Source: Schaedlerella glycyrrhizinilytica_A (GTDB lineage: Bacteria; Bacillota; Clostridia; Lachnospirales; Lachnospiraceae). Taken from it: a stretch of 64,000 bases of DNA. The position numbers and the translations under genes are program-made. Below the pieces are notes generated by a model that was not told the DNA's origin, did not search any database, and saw only the letters and a program-made list of their open reading frames with translations. The DNA is taken from the NCBI RefSeq assembly GCF_042852765.1, contig NZ_AP031414.1. One strand, written 5' to 3'. Below are positions 32,308 to 41,012 of this stretch, in pieces. How positions within the stretch are numbered: position 1 is the stretch's first letter; each line of letters opens with the position of its first letter.

Positions 32308-33678
32308 ATGCCGAAAGAGTATCGTACTATACAGGAAGTTGCCGGACCGCTGATGCTGGTACGGGGCGTGGAACATGTCTCCTATGATGAATTGGGGGAG
32401 ATCGAGCTTGCCAGCGGTGAGGTACGCCGCTGTAAAGTTCTGGAAGTAAACGGAAGCGATGCACTTGTACAGTTGTTTGAAAGCTCTACCGGTATCAATT
32501 TGTCCAACAGTAAGGTGCGTTTCCTTGGACGCAGTATGGAGCTTGGCGTGTCGGAAGATATGCTGGGACGTGTCTTTGACGGTCTTGGCCGTCCGATCGA
32601 CGACGGTCCGGAGATCCTGCCGGACGCCCGTATGGACATCAACGGTCTGCCGATGAACCCGGCAGCCAGAAGTTATCCGGAGGAATTTATCCAGACAGGT
32701 GTATCTGCGATCGATGGTCTGAACACTCTGGTCCGCGGACAGAAGCTCCCGATCTTCTCGGCATCCGGTATGCCGCATGCGCAGTTGGCGGCACAGATCG
32801 CAAGACAGGCAAAAGTACGCGGAACCGATGAGAACTTTGCCGTTGTATTTGCTGCGATGGGTATCACATTTGAGGAATCCAACTTCTTCGTGGAAAGTTT
32901 TAAAGAAACCGGTGCGATCGACCGTACGGTTCTGTTCGTCAATCTGGCAAACGACCCGGCGATCGAGCGTATCGCAACGCCGCGTATGGCGCTGACAGCA
33001 GCAGAATATCTGGCATTTGAAAAAGATATGCATGTACTGGTTATCCTGACGGATATTACAAACTATGCAGATGCGCTGCGTGAAGTATCAGCAGCACGAA
33101 AAGAAGTTCCGGGACGACGCGGATATCCGGGATATATGTATACAGACCTGGCGTCTCTGTATGAGAGAGCAGGACGTCAGAACGGAAAATCGGGAAGTAT
33201 CACGATGATCCCGATCCTGACGATGCCGGAGGATGACAAGACCCATCCGATCCCGGACTTGACCGGATATATCACCGAGGGGCAGATCATCCTGAGCCGT
33301 GATCTGTATCGAAAAGGCGTGACGCCGCCGATCGACGTACTGCCGTCTCTTTCCCGTCTGAAAGATAAGGGAATCGGCGAGGGCAAGACCCGTGCGGATC
33401 ACTCCAATACGATGAACCAGCTCTTCTCCGCATATGCCCGTGGTAAAGATGCGAAAGAGCTGATGGTGATCCTTGGAGAAGCTGCGCTGACGGAGATCGA
33501 CCTGATGTATGCGAAGTTTGCGGATGCATTTGAAGAGCAGTATGTATCGCAGGGATATAATACAGACCGAAGCATTGAAGAGACTTTGGATATCGGATGG
33601 AAGCTGCTGTCCATGCTGCCGAGAACCGAACTGAAACGAATCGATGAGAAATTCCTGGATGAATATTACGGAAAGTAG
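32308..33678 (+). CDS. ntpB: V-type ATP synthase regulatory subunit B
   Basis: The 456-residue non-catalytic subunit contributes an arginine to the A-B nucleotide site. Visible marks: LGRVFDGLGRPIDDGP, QTGVSAIDGLNTLVRGQKLPIFSASGMPHAQLAAQIARQA (the degenerate P-loop region), TDITNYADALREVSAARKEVPGRRGYPGYMYTDLASLYERAGR and DHSNTMNQLFSAYARG. Start ATG follows AAGGAGATGATGTAA that closes subunit A. Confidence 0.98.
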   Translation: MPKEYRTIQEVAGPLMLVRGVEHVSYDELGEIELASGEVRRCKVLEVNGSDALVQLFESSTGINLSNSKVRFLGRSMELGVSEDMLGRVFDGLGRPIDDGPEILPDARMDINGLPMNPAARSYPEEFIQTGVSAIDGLNTLVRGQKLPIFSASGMPHAQLAAQIARQAKVRGTDENFAVVFAAMGITFEESNFFVESFKETGAIDRTVLFVNLANDPAIERIATPRMALTAAEYLAFEKDMHVLVILTDITNYADALREVSAARKEVPGRRGYPGYMYTDLASLYERAGRQNGKSGSITMIPILTMPEDDKTHPIPDLTGYITEGQIILSRDLYRKGVTPPIDVLPSLSRLKDKGIGEGKTRADHSNTMNQLFSAYARGKDAKELMVILGEAALTEIDLMYAKFADAFEEQYVSQGYNTDRSIEETLDIGWKLLSMLPRTELKRIDEKFLDEYYGK

Positions 33679-33756
33679 GTTTATGTTTTTAGCCTAAGAT
33701 TTTCAGCCTATTGTGAAAAAATTCAGGACTCAGATTGGAAAGGGAGGTGACGGCAG

Positions 33757-34434
33757 TTGGCATCGACACAGGTAAATCCAACCCGTATGGAATTGACCAG
33801 ATTGAAAAAGAAGCGGATCACTGCGATCCGCGGTCATAAGCTTTTGAAAGATAAGCGGGATGAGCTGATGCGCCAGTATCTCGATCTGGTACGGGAAAAT
33901 ATGGAAGTACGGCTGCGGGTGGAGAAAGGGATCCTTTCTGCCAACAAGAACTTTGTCATTGCGAAAGCCGGCATGTCAGAGGCGGCGCTGAATACAGCGC
34001 TGATGGCTCCGAAACAGGAGATCAATCTGGAGGCGGGTGAGAAGAATGTCATGAGTGTAAACATTCCGACATTTGAATACAAGACAAGGACAGCCGATGA
34101 AAACGATATCTATTCTTATGGTTTCGCATTCACATCCAGTGATCTGGATGGTGCGGTGAAGTCGCTGGCAGATATTCTGCCGGATATGATACGGCTTGCA
34201 GAATGCGAGAAAGCGTGTCAGCTGATGGCGGCGGAGATCGAGAAGACGAGACGCCGTGTAAATGCGCTGGAACATGTCATTATTCCGGAGACTGAAAAGA
34301 ATATCAAGTATATTACGATGAAGCTGGATGAGAATGAACGAAGTACCCAGATTCGTCTGATGAAAGTAAAGGATATGATGCTTGAGGAAGCGCATGGATA
34401 CAGCCAGAAAGCAGAAGAATACGAAGCAGTATAA
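33757..34434 (+). CDS. ntpD: V-type ATP synthase subunit D (central shaft)
   Basis: The 225-residue protein is a long antiparallel coiled coil: N-terminal NPTRMELTRLKKKRITAIRGHKLLKDKRDELMRQYL and C-terminal RRVNALEHVIIPETEKNIKYITMKLDENERS..., the two arms of the rotor shaft, with a short connecting domain. TTG start at 33757 is supported by AAAGGGAGGTGA 10 bases upstream and by the conserved STQVNPTRMEL opening. It is the last gene of the operon and is followed by a strong terminator. Confidence 0.96.
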   Translation: MASTQVNPTRMELTRLKKKRITAIRGHKLLKDKRDELMRQYLDLVRENMEVRLRVEKGILSANKNFVIAKAGMSEAALNTALMAPKQEINLEAGEKNVMSVNIPTFEYKTRTADENDIYSYGFAFTSSDLDGAVKSLADILPDMIRLAECEKACQLMAAEIEKTRRRVNALEHVIIPETEKNIKYITMKLDENERSTQIRLMKVKDMMLEEAHGYSQKAEEYEAV

Positions 34435-34440
34435 TTAATA

Positions 34441-34507
34441 AAAAAGCAGCCGGGACAAAAATTGCAGGAGTGCGGAGCACGAAACAATTTTTGCCCCGGC
34501 TGCTTTT
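34441..34507 (+). terminator. Terminator of the V-ATPase operon
   Basis: A long stem (AAAAGCAGCCGGGACAAAAATTG pairing with its complement, one mismatch) with a 20-base loop ends in TTTT. The A-run on the left makes it usable for the converging remnant gene as well. Confidence 0.9.
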
Positions 34508-34509
34508 GA

Positions 34510-35136
34510 TTAACGATTTTGAAGCTCTTCTGTGAGACGCTGGAGCTTTTGGGTGAGTTCATCGATGAGATGATCTTTTTCGGAGATCGTGTTGTCCTTT
34601 TCGGAGAGTTTGGTCTGAATCTCGGAAATGGCGTTGTCCTTTTCGGAAATCTGGATTTTCATTTCAGCTAGTATATCGTTTTTCTCATCTAATTCATCCT
34701 GCATCTCATCGATCATCAGTTGAACGGTGTTTTTGTCTAATTCGGCAAGTTCTTTAGAAAACATTCTCATAACCTCCTCGATATTGAGACACAGCCTGTA
34801 TCCATCTTCGTAAAGCGCCTTGAATTCCGGATATGTTTCGATAAGCTTTAGAATGATTTCGGGGTCATCTTCCGATAGAAAAGTCAGCCATGCCTCCAGT
34901 TTATTTTCGAATTTACAGGTGATTTTATTTTGGATGTTTTTCTGAAAGATGTCAAGAGCAACGAAGACATATTTTTGCAGAAGTTCTAATTTTAAACCGG
35001 TATTAAATGTCTGTTCCGCATAATGACAATACACATCTGTGAATTTGTTGATAGTTACAGTTCGATCCGCATCGCACCAAATGGAAAAAATTACATATAA
35101 TAAAGAAAGGAAAACGTGCTGTAAATCAGAGGGAGT
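34510..35136 (-). pseudogene. C-terminal remnant of a PD-(D/E)XK (Rpn-type) transposase/nuclease
   Basis: The minus-strand frame is open from 35136 and reads DLQHVFLSLLYVIFSIWCDADRTV..., then HYAEQTFNTGLKLELLQKYVFVALDIFQKN and KLEAWLTFLSEDDPEIILKLIETYPEFKALYEDGYRLCLNIEEVMRMFSKEL. That is the helical C-terminal part of the Rpn/PD-(D/E)XK transposase family common in Clostridia, ending in a heptad-rich coil with repeated SEKDNxISE units. The N-terminal nuclease domain with its catalytic residues is absent, and no start codon with ribosome binding site is apparent (a GTG at 35034 is possible). It is probably dead. Confidence 0.6.
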
Positions 35137-35159
35137 TTATAGCCGAAAGGATTGTGAAA

Positions 35160-35633
35160 ATGATGCAGAAACTGCCGTATTATATGGTGTATCCGATGCC
35201 GTTTGTGTATGATGACGAGCGGATCGAGGAGCGGGATATGGAGTATATGAAGAGTTTGTATCCGGATGCGGCAAAACGGATTTTACCATATATTGAAGAA
35301 GAATGTGACCGATTGGAATATCAGTGCAGTATGATCTACGATGAGTATCCGGATCAGCTGCAGCTGCGGATGATGTGTAAAAGAATTTGTGAAAATGTGA
35401 AAAAACATGAAAAATTTTGGATGGAATGTGAATATCCTGAAATATCCTCACATTCAGAGAGAGAGTTGGAAGAGAACAGCGCTGTGAAAGATACAGGAAA
35501 AATCCGAGGGCAGGAACGACCGCTTGGTCCGATGCGGCAGGACTGGCTGCAAAATCTGGTGGAAGTCATGCTTTATCAGGAATTGTTAAGACGAAGACGG
35601 GAGGGCAGGAGACGGGGACGAAGAATTTACTAA
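35160..35633 (+). CDS. Conserved-looking hypothetical protein
   Basis: The 157-residue product starts MMQKLPYYMVYPMPFVYDDERIEERDMEYMKSLYPDAAKRILPYIEEECDRLEYQCSMIYDEYPDQLQLRMM and ends in a strongly basic tail (LRRRREGRRRGRRIY). The tyrosine-, acidic- and cysteine-containing N-terminal half looks like a folded conserved region; the middle (SERELEENSAVKDTGKIRG) looks like a variable linker. I cannot assign a function; a sporulation or nucleic-acid-bound role would be guesses. ATG 35160 is favoured over GTG 35154 because GAAAGGA (35145-35151) would otherwise be too close. Confidence 0.75.
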   Translation: MMQKLPYYMVYPMPFVYDDERIEERDMEYMKSLYPDAAKRILPYIEEECDRLEYQCSMIYDEYPDQLQLRMMCKRICENVKKHEKFWMECEYPEISSHSERELEENSAVKDTGKIRGQERPLGPMRQDWLQNLVEVMLYQELLRRRREGRRRGRRIY

Positions 35634-35654
35634 TGAAAAAATGTATGTTATAAT
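35626..35654 (+). promoter_or_regulatory. Promoter of the shikimate kinase gene
   Basis: TTTACT (35626-35631), 17 bases, TATAAT (35649-35654), 38 bases before the aroK start. Confidence 0.65.
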
Positions 35655-35692
35655 GACGACTGTAACAAATGAATTTACGGAGCAAAATACAT

Positions 35693-36202
35693 ATGAAAAA
35701 AAATAATTTGATTTTTATCGGTATGCCGGCAGTCGGTAAAAGTACGGTCGGCGTTGTAGTGGCAAAACGGCTGGGAAAGAACTTTATCGATACCGATCTT
35801 TTGATTCAGGAGCAGGAGAAAAAACTGCTGCGTGAGATCATCGCGGAAGTGGGAGAAGACGGATTTTTGGAGATCGAGAATCAGGTCAACCGGGATCTGG
35901 AAACGGAAAATGCAGTGATCTCGCCGGGGGGAAGCGTTGTCTATTGTGAGGAAGCGATGCAGCATTATAAAGAGATCGGAACGGTGGTATATTTACAGGC
36001 ATCTTATCAGACAATAAAGCGTAGGATAAAAAGTCCGAAAAAACGTGGTGTTGTCCTGCGGGAGGGACAGACGTTTCAGGATCTGTATAATGAACGCGTC
36101 CGGCTGTTTGAAAGATACGCGGATGTTACGATCTGTGAAGATGGATGCCAGATTGAGGAAACGATAGAAAAAGTGCTGGAAGAAATCGAAAAAATGGCGT
36201 AA
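35693..36202 (+). CDS. aroK: Shikimate kinase
   Basis: The 169-residue P-loop kinase phosphorylates the 3-hydroxyl of shikimate. It has the Walker A motif GMPAVGKSTVG at residues about 9-19, FIDTDLLIQ with the shikimate-binding aspartate, the SPGGSVVY motif with the substrate-binding GG pair, and a lid region with RIKSPKKRGVVL. ATG 35693 is used because homologues begin just before the P-loop and GGAG lies upstream. It stands alone, away from other aro genes. Confidence 0.93.
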   Translation: MKKNNLIFIGMPAVGKSTVGVVVAKRLGKNFIDTDLLIQEQEKKLLREIIAEVGEDGFLEIENQVNRDLETENAVISPGGSVVYCEEAMQHYKEIGTVVYLQASYQTIKRRIKSPKKRGVVLREGQTFQDLYNERVRLFERYADVTICEDGCQIEETIEKVLEEIEKMA

Positions 36203-36236
36203 AAAGTGACCGAAGAAACAAAATTGTGAAAAAGAT

Positions 36237-36280
36237 TTTACATTTTTGTAAATTGTGGTATAATATCCGCGGATATTATA
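36237..36280 (+). promoter_or_regulatory. Promoter with a 22-bp perfect palindrome over its -10 region (murA)
   Basis: TTTACA (36237-36242), 16 bases, TATAAT (36259-36264). The -10 box is the left end of a perfect 22-bp palindrome (36259-36280) whose half-site is TATAATATCCG, so the complementary strand carries the same -10 box. This would cover the start point. No trans-acting factor is identified. Confidence 0.65.
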
Positions 36281-36425
36281 AGACGAACTTAGTTTTTACA
36301 TTTTTATATATCGTCGGTGCGGCGTCGGTGTACGAGGGGAGTATACTTGCTGCATACCGGCGCAGATACAGCAGAAGAGTGAAGTCGGCAATGAAAATGA
36401 CGATATCGGATAATTGAGGTGCAAT

Positions 36426-37718
36426 ATGGAGCAGTATATTATTAAGGGCGGAAATCCGCTGGTAGGGGAAGTAGAAATTGGCGGTGCAAAGAATGCGGCG
36501 CTTGCGATTCTGGCAGCAGCGATCATGACAGACGAGACCGTTCAGATTGAGAATCTTCCGGATGTCAACGACATCAATGTGATGCTGGAGGCGATCGCGG
36601 GAATCGGTGCGATGGTTCAGCGTATCGATCGGCATACAGTGAAGATCAACGGAAGCACGATCGGGGATTTCAATATTGAGTATGATTATATCAAGAAGAT
36701 CCGGGCATCGTACTATTTGCTGGGTGCTCTCCTTGGAAAATATAAACGTGCGGAGGTGGCGCTTCCGGGCGGATGCAATATCGGAAGCCGTCCGATCGAC
36801 CAGCATTTGAAAGGATTCCGCGCATTGGGTGCCGATGTGGATATCGAGCATGGAAAGATCGTTGCGGAGGCGGAACAGCTTCGCGGCACACATTTGTATT
36901 TTGACGTGGTCAGTGTCGGCGCGACGATCAACGTGATGATGGCTGCGGCAATGGCAGACGGTGTGACGATCATGGAAAATGTGGCGAAAGAGCCGCATGT
37001 CGTGGATGTGGCGAACTTTTTGAACAGTATGGGAGCGAATATCCGCGGAGCCGGAACCGATGTGATCAAGATCCGCGGAGTGAAAACACTCCATAAGAGT
37101 GAGTATTCGATCATTCCGGATCAGATCGAAGCCGGAACCTTTATGTTTGCGGCGGCAGCGACAAAGGGAGACGTTACCGTACTGAATGTGATCCCGAAGC
37201 ATTTGGATGCAACGATCTCCAAACTGATCGACATCGGATGTGAAGTGGAAGAATTTGACGATGCGGTTCGTGTTGTGGCGAAAGGACGTCTGCGCAGCAC
37301 ACAGGTGAAGACGCTTCCGTATCCGGGATACCCGACCGATATGCAGCCGCAGATCGGCGTTGTACTTGCTTTGGCTCATGGAACGAGCACGATCACCGAA
37401 AGTATTTTTGAAAATCGTTTCAAATATTTGGATGAGCTTGCAAGAATGGGCGCGAATATTAAGATCGAGGGGAATTCCGCAACGATCGAGGGCGTGGAGA
37501 AGTTCTCGGGTGCGAGAGTCAGCGCACCGGATCTCCGTGCAGGAGCGGCGCTCTGTATCGCGGGACTGGCAACAGACGGCATTACGATCATCGACGATAT
37601 TGTGTATATCCAGCGCGGATATGAGCGGTTTGAAGAGAAGCTGCGTGGTCTGGGCGGTATGATCGAAAAAGTGGCAAGCGAAAAGGAAATCCAGAAATTC
37701 ACCTTAAAGGTGAGCTGA
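36426..37718 (+). CDS. murA: UDP-N-acetylglucosamine 1-carboxyvinyltransferase
   Basis: The 430-residue enzyme transfers enolpyruvate from PEP to UDP-GlcNAc, the first committed step of peptidoglycan synthesis. It starts YIIKGGNPLVGEVEIGGAKNAALAILAAAIM and contains the catalytic-loop segment LPGGCNIGSRPIDQHLKGF with the PEP-binding cysteine, the residue alkylated by fosfomycin, so the copy is predicted fosfomycin-sensitive in that respect. The six inside-out repeats of the EPSP-synthase fold are complete. ATG 36426 is preferred over the upstream 36414 codon. Confidence 0.97.
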   Translation: MEQYIIKGGNPLVGEVEIGGAKNAALAILAAAIMTDETVQIENLPDVNDINVMLEAIAGIGAMVQRIDRHTVKINGSTIGDFNIEYDYIKKIRASYYLLGALLGKYKRAEVALPGGCNIGSRPIDQHLKGFRALGADVDIEHGKIVAEAEQLRGTHLYFDVVSVGATINVMMAAAMADGVTIMENVAKEPHVVDVANFLNSMGANIRGAGTDVIKIRGVKTLHKSEYSIIPDQIEAGTFMFAAAATKGDVTVLNVIPKHLDATISKLIDIGCEVEEFDDAVRVVAKGRLRSTQVKTLPYPGYPTDMQPQIGVVLALAHGTSTITESIFENRFKYLDELARMGANIKIEGNSATIEGVEKFSGARVSAPDLRAGAALCIAGLATDGITIIDDIVYIQRGYERFEEKLRGLGGMIEKVASEKEIQKFTLKVS

Positions 37719-37724
37719 AAGAGG

Positions 37725-37753
37725 TTGACATTTCACCGGGGACGGTGTAAAGT
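37725..37753 (+). promoter_or_regulatory. Promoter of the SAM riboswitch-metK unit
   Basis: TTGACA (37725-37730), 17 bases, TAAAGT (37748-37753). It begins 6 bases after the murA stop and 39 bases before the riboswitch. Confidence 0.75.
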
Positions 37754-37791
37754 AGCTAATGTATTACAAGATAACTGAACAATGAAACTTT

Positions 37792-37891
37792 CTCTTATTC
37801 AGAGCAGTGGAGGTACAAAGGACCTGCGAAGCTGCGGCAACCCCTGAGAACAGGAAGGTGCCAACCTGAGCGAGTAATCGAACAATAAGAG
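37792..37891 (+). promoter_or_regulatory. SAM-I riboswitch (S-box)
   Basis: The element opens with CTCTTATTCAGAGCAGTGGAGG and closes with AATAAGAG, which pairs with the opening CTCTTATT as helix P1. Inside are the conserved AGAGxxGxGGAGG, CTGCGGCAACCCC and AAGGTGCCAACC blocks of the S-box, in the right order. SAM binding stabilises P1 and lets the downstream terminator form, switching off metK when SAM is abundant. Confidence 0.97.
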
Positions 37892-37909
37892 GATTGTTAT
37901 GAAGAATCC

Positions 37910-37941
37910 AACAGTCCACTTTGCGTGGGCTGTTTTCTTTT
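37910..37941 (+). terminator. Riboswitch-controlled terminator before metK
   Basis: AACAGTCCAC, loop TTTGC, GTGGGCTGTT followed by TTCTTTT; 18 bases past the aptamer and 47 bases before the metK start. This is the expression platform of the S-box. Confidence 0.92.
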
Positions 37942-37988
37942 CCTTAAGAGAAAGGTTCATGAACCAGACAAGAAAAGGAGAACAAGAG

Positions 37989-39176
37989 ATGGAAAAATTA
38001 TTATTTACTTCAGAGTCGGTAACCGAGGGACATCCGGATAAGATGTGCGATCAGATTTCCGATGCGATCCTGGACGCATTGATGGAGCAGGATCCGATGA
38101 GCCGCGTTGCATGCGAGACGTGTGTGACGACAGGAATCGTCATGGTCATGGGAGAGATCACGACAAAGGCATATGTGGATATTCAGAAGATCGTGCGCGA
38201 TACGGTGCGCGAGATCGGTTACACACGAGGAAAATACGGATTTGATGCGGACACCTGCGGCGTCATGACTTCCATTGACGAGCAGTCGGCGGATATTGCG
38301 CTCGGAGTCGATAAAGCGCTGGAGGCAAAAGAAAATAAAATGTCCGAGGACGATATCGAAGCGATCGGAGCCGGAGATCAGGGAATGATGTTCGGATATG
38401 CTTCCGACGAGACGGAGGAATATATGCCGTACCCGATCGCGATGGCGCATAAACTGGCGCGTCAGTTGACCAAGGTGAGAAAAGACGGTACACTTTCTTA
38501 CTTAAGACCGGACGGAAAGACACAGGTTACCGTGGAATATGATGAAACCGGCGTGCCGAAACGTCTGGACGCGGTCGTACTTTCCACACAGCATGATCCG
38601 GAAGTGACGCAGGAACAGATCCATGCGGACATCAAAAAATATGTGTTTGACGAGATTCTTCCGGCAGAGATGGTGGATGAGGAGACGAAATTCTTTATCA
38701 ATCCGACCGGACGTTTCGTGATCGGCGGACCTCACGGAGACAGCGGACTGACCGGACGGAAGATCATCGTAGATACTTACGGCGGAATGGCAAGCCACGG
38801 CGGCGGTGCGTTCTCCGGAAAAGATTGCACGAAAGTGGATCGCTCGGCAGCTTATGCGGCGCGGTATGCGGCGAAAAATATCGTGGCGGCAGGACTGGCG
38901 AAGAAATGTGAGATCCAGCTGTCTTATGCGATCGGCGTTGCACAGCCGACTTCGGTCATGGTCAATACATACGGAACTGGAAAAGTCAGTGATGAAAAAC
39001 TGGTGGAGATCGTCCGGAACGAATTTGATCTGCGTCCGGCGGGCATTATCAAGATGCTGGATCTGCGCCGCCCGATCTACAAACAGACTGCGGCGTACGG
39101 ACATTTCGGAAGAAACGATCTGGATCTCCCGTGGGAGAAGCTGGATCGCGTCGATGCACTGATGAAATATTTATAA
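37989..39176 (+). CDS. metK: S-adenosylmethionine synthetase
   Basis: The 395-residue enzyme makes SAM from methionine and ATP. It starts LLFTSESVTEGHPDKMCDQISDAILDA, contains the ATP-binding GAGDQGMMFGYA hexapeptide region, and the GGGAFSGKDCTKVDRSAAYAARY P-loop-like motif. ATG 37989 follows AAAAGGAGAA; the frame is open further upstream only because it crosses the riboswitch terminator. Controlled by the S-box in its leader. Confidence 0.98.
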   Translation: MEKLLFTSESVTEGHPDKMCDQISDAILDALMEQDPMSRVACETCVTTGIVMVMGEITTKAYVDIQKIVRDTVREIGYTRGKYGFDADTCGVMTSIDEQSADIALGVDKALEAKENKMSEDDIEAIGAGDQGMMFGYASDETEEYMPYPIAMAHKLARQLTKVRKDGTLSYLRPDGKTQVTVEYDETGVPKRLDAVVLSTQHDPEVTQEQIHADIKKYVFDEILPAEMVDEETKFFINPTGRFVIGGPHGDSGLTGRKIIVDTYGGMASHGGGAFSGKDCTKVDRSAAYAARYAAKNIVAAGLAKKCEIQLSYAIGVAQPTSVMVNTYGTGKVSDEKLVEIVRNEFDLRPAGIIKMLDLRRPIYKQTAAYGHFGRNDLDLPWEKLDRVDALMKYL

Positions 39177-39181
39177 ACTCC

Positions 39182-39209
39182 AGGCGGATATCTTGCGGTA
39201 TCCGCCTGA
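39182..39209 (+). terminator. Probable terminator after metK
   Basis: A 12-bp stem CAGGCGGATATC / GGTATCCGCCTG (one G-U) with a 4-base loop is followed only by ATTTATG, a weak U-tract, so termination may be partial. Confidence 0.55.
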
Positions 39210-39262
39210 TTTATGTTACTGTAAGATAGTTAGATGAATCGGTCGGACGGGAGGGCAGGACA

Positions 39263-40318
39263 ATGAAATTAAAGACAAAATTGGTCGTCGCATTTATGGC
39301 GGTGATGATTCTGCCGACGATATTTACGATGGTGGCGATGTATGCGATCGCGCCGCGCAAGGTAGGGGAGATCCAGCAGTTGTATCTGCTGATCGTATTT
39401 ATGACGGCGGCGCTTCTTGTGTATTGGATCTATCGGACGGTTTCCATACCGCTTGCAAAGCTGCAGAAAGCCGCTCGGAATATCAAAGAGGGCAATCTGG
39501 ATTTTGAGATCAAGGCGGATGCGGACGACGAGATCGGGCAGCTCTGTCAGGATTTCGAGGAGATGCGGCTTCGCCTGAAAGCAAATGCAGAGGAAAAGGT
39601 TGCCTTTGACAAGGAAAATAAAGAACTGATCAGTAACATTTCCCACGATCTGAAGACGCCGATCACAGCGATCAAAGGGTATGTGGAGGGGATCATGGAC
39701 GGTGTGGCGGATACGCCGGAGAAGATGGACAGATACATCAAAACGATTTATAATAAAGCGAATGAGATGGATCTTCTGATCAATGAACTGACGCTGTATT
39801 CCAAGATCGATACGAACCGGATCCCGTACAATTTTACGACGATCTCGGCGCAGCAGTATTTTATCGACTGCGCGGAAGATCTGTATATGGAACTGGACTC
39901 CAAGGGCGTACGGTTTGAATTCCGCAATTATATGGAGGAAGACTCCAAGGTGATCGTAGATCCGGAGCAGCTTCGGCGCGTGATCAACAATATCATTTCC
40001 AATTCGCTGAAATATATGGATAAAGAGCAGGGGATCATCACGATGAACGTCCGGGATGTGGGAGACTTTATCCAGGTAGAACTGGGAGACAACGGAAAAG
40101 GGATCGCGGCAAAAGATCTGCCGAATATTTTTGACCGCTTTTACCGCACGGACGCTTCCAGAAACTCATCGAAAGGCGGCAGCGGGATCGGTCTGTCGAT
40201 TGTGAAGAAGATCGTCGAGGAGCACGGCGGCAAGATCTGGGCGACAAGCACGGAGGGTAAAGGAACCGTGATGTATTTTGTAGTAAGAAAGTATCAGGAG
40301 GTACCGATGAATGAATAA
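39263..40318 (+). CDS. Sensor histidine kinase
   Basis: A 351-residue membrane kinase: two membrane helices (about residues 6-27 and 40-57) with almost no external loop, a HAMP domain (PLAKLQKAARNIKEGNLDFEI...), an H-box NISHDLKTPITAIKGYVEGI with the phosphorylated histidine, and an ATPase domain with N-box NNIISNSLKYM, G1 DNGKGIAA, F-box IFDRFYRTD and G2 GGSGIGLSIV. The very short extracytoplasmic part suggests sensing in or near the membrane. It overlaps the response regulator by 8 bases and precedes a K+ uptake pair, so control of K+ or osmotic balance is plausible (inference). Confidence 0.94.
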   Translation: MKLKTKLVVAFMAVMILPTIFTMVAMYAIAPRKVGEIQQLYLLIVFMTAALLVYWIYRTVSIPLAKLQKAARNIKEGNLDFEIKADADDEIGQLCQDFEEMRLRLKANAEEKVAFDKENKELISNISHDLKTPITAIKGYVEGIMDGVADTPEKMDRYIKTIYNKANEMDLLINELTLYSKIDTNRIPYNFTTISAQQYFIDCAEDLYMELDSKGVRFEFRNYMEEDSKVIVDPEQLRRVINNIISNSLKYMDKEQGIITMNVRDVGDFIQVELGDNGKGIAAKDLPNIFDRFYRTDASRNSSKGGSGIGLSIVKKIVEEHGGKIWATSTEGKGTVMYFVVRKYQEVPMNE

Positions 40319-41003
40319 ACGGATTTTGATCATTGAGGACGAAGAGAGTATTGCGGATCTGGAAAAAGATTATCTGGAACTGAGTAATTTTGAAGTGGAA
40401 GTTGCCAATGACGGCGAGCAGGGACTTGCCCAGGCGATGGAGCAGGATTTTGATCTGATCATTTTGGATCTGATGCTGCCGGGCGTGGACGGATTTGAGA
40501 TCTGCCGTCAGGTGCGCGACAGCAAGAATACGCCGATCATCATGGTATCGGCGAAGAAAGACGATATTGACAAGATCCGGGGACTGGGACTCGGCGCGGA
40601 TGATTATATGACGAAGCCGTTCAGCCCGAGCGAACTGGTTGCAAGAGTAAAGGCACATCTGGCAAGATATGAGCGGCTGATCGGAAGCAATGTGGAGGAA
40701 AATGAGATCATCGAGATCCGCGGGCTGAAGATCGATACGACGGCGAGACGGGTGTGGGTCAACGGGGAGGAACGTTCGTTTACGACGAAAGAGTTCGATC
40801 TTCTGACATTTCTGGCGGGACATCCGAACCATGTCTACACAAAAGAAGAGCTGTTCCGGGAAATCTGGGATATGGAGTCGATCGGGGATATCGCGACGGT
40901 TACGGTACATATCAAAAAGATCCGCGAGAAGATCGAGTACGATACGTCGCATCCGCAGTATATCGAGACAATATGGGGAGTGGGATACCGGTTTAAGGTA
41001 TGA
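40311..41003 (+). CDS. OmpR-family response regulator
   Basis: The 230-residue regulator has a receiver domain (ILIIEDEESIADLEKDYLEL with the acidic pocket, phosphoacceptor in LIILDLMLPGVDGFEI, VSAKKD, DDYMTKPFSPSELVARV with the conserved lysine) and a C-terminal winged helix (NGEERSFTTKEFDLLTFLAGHPNHVYTKEELFREIW; VTVHIKKIREKIE; TIWGVGYRFKV). It is translationally linked to the kinase and lies 9 bases before the ktrB-type gene, suggesting direct genetic linkage to K+ transport. Confidence 0.96.
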   Translation: MNKRILIIEDEESIADLEKDYLELSNFEVEVANDGEQGLAQAMEQDFDLIILDLMLPGVDGFEICRQVRDSKNTPIIMVSAKKDDIDKIRGLGLGADDYMTKPFSPSELVARVKAHLARYERLIGSNVEENEIIEIRGLKIDTTARRVWVNGEERSFTTKEFDLLTFLAGHPNHVYTKEELFREIWDMESIGDIATVTVHIKKIREKIEYDTSHPQYIETIWGVGYRFKV

Positions 41004-41012
41004 TGAGAATTT

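Noticed and set aside
32077..33033. Minus-strand frame opposite ntpA/ntpB
   Set aside because: Shadow of two conserved ATPase genes.
36226..36417. 63-codon frame between aroK and murA
   Set aside because: It runs through the murA promoter and the 22-bp palindrome and lacks a ribosome binding site.
37800..37860. T-box or other tRNA-sensing leader upstream of metK
   Set aside because: The conserved blocks and pairing are those of the SAM-I aptamer; no T-box sequence is present.
37899..37988. Longer N-terminus for MetK
   Set aside because: The extension is encoded by the riboswitch terminator; homologues start at the ATG at 37989.
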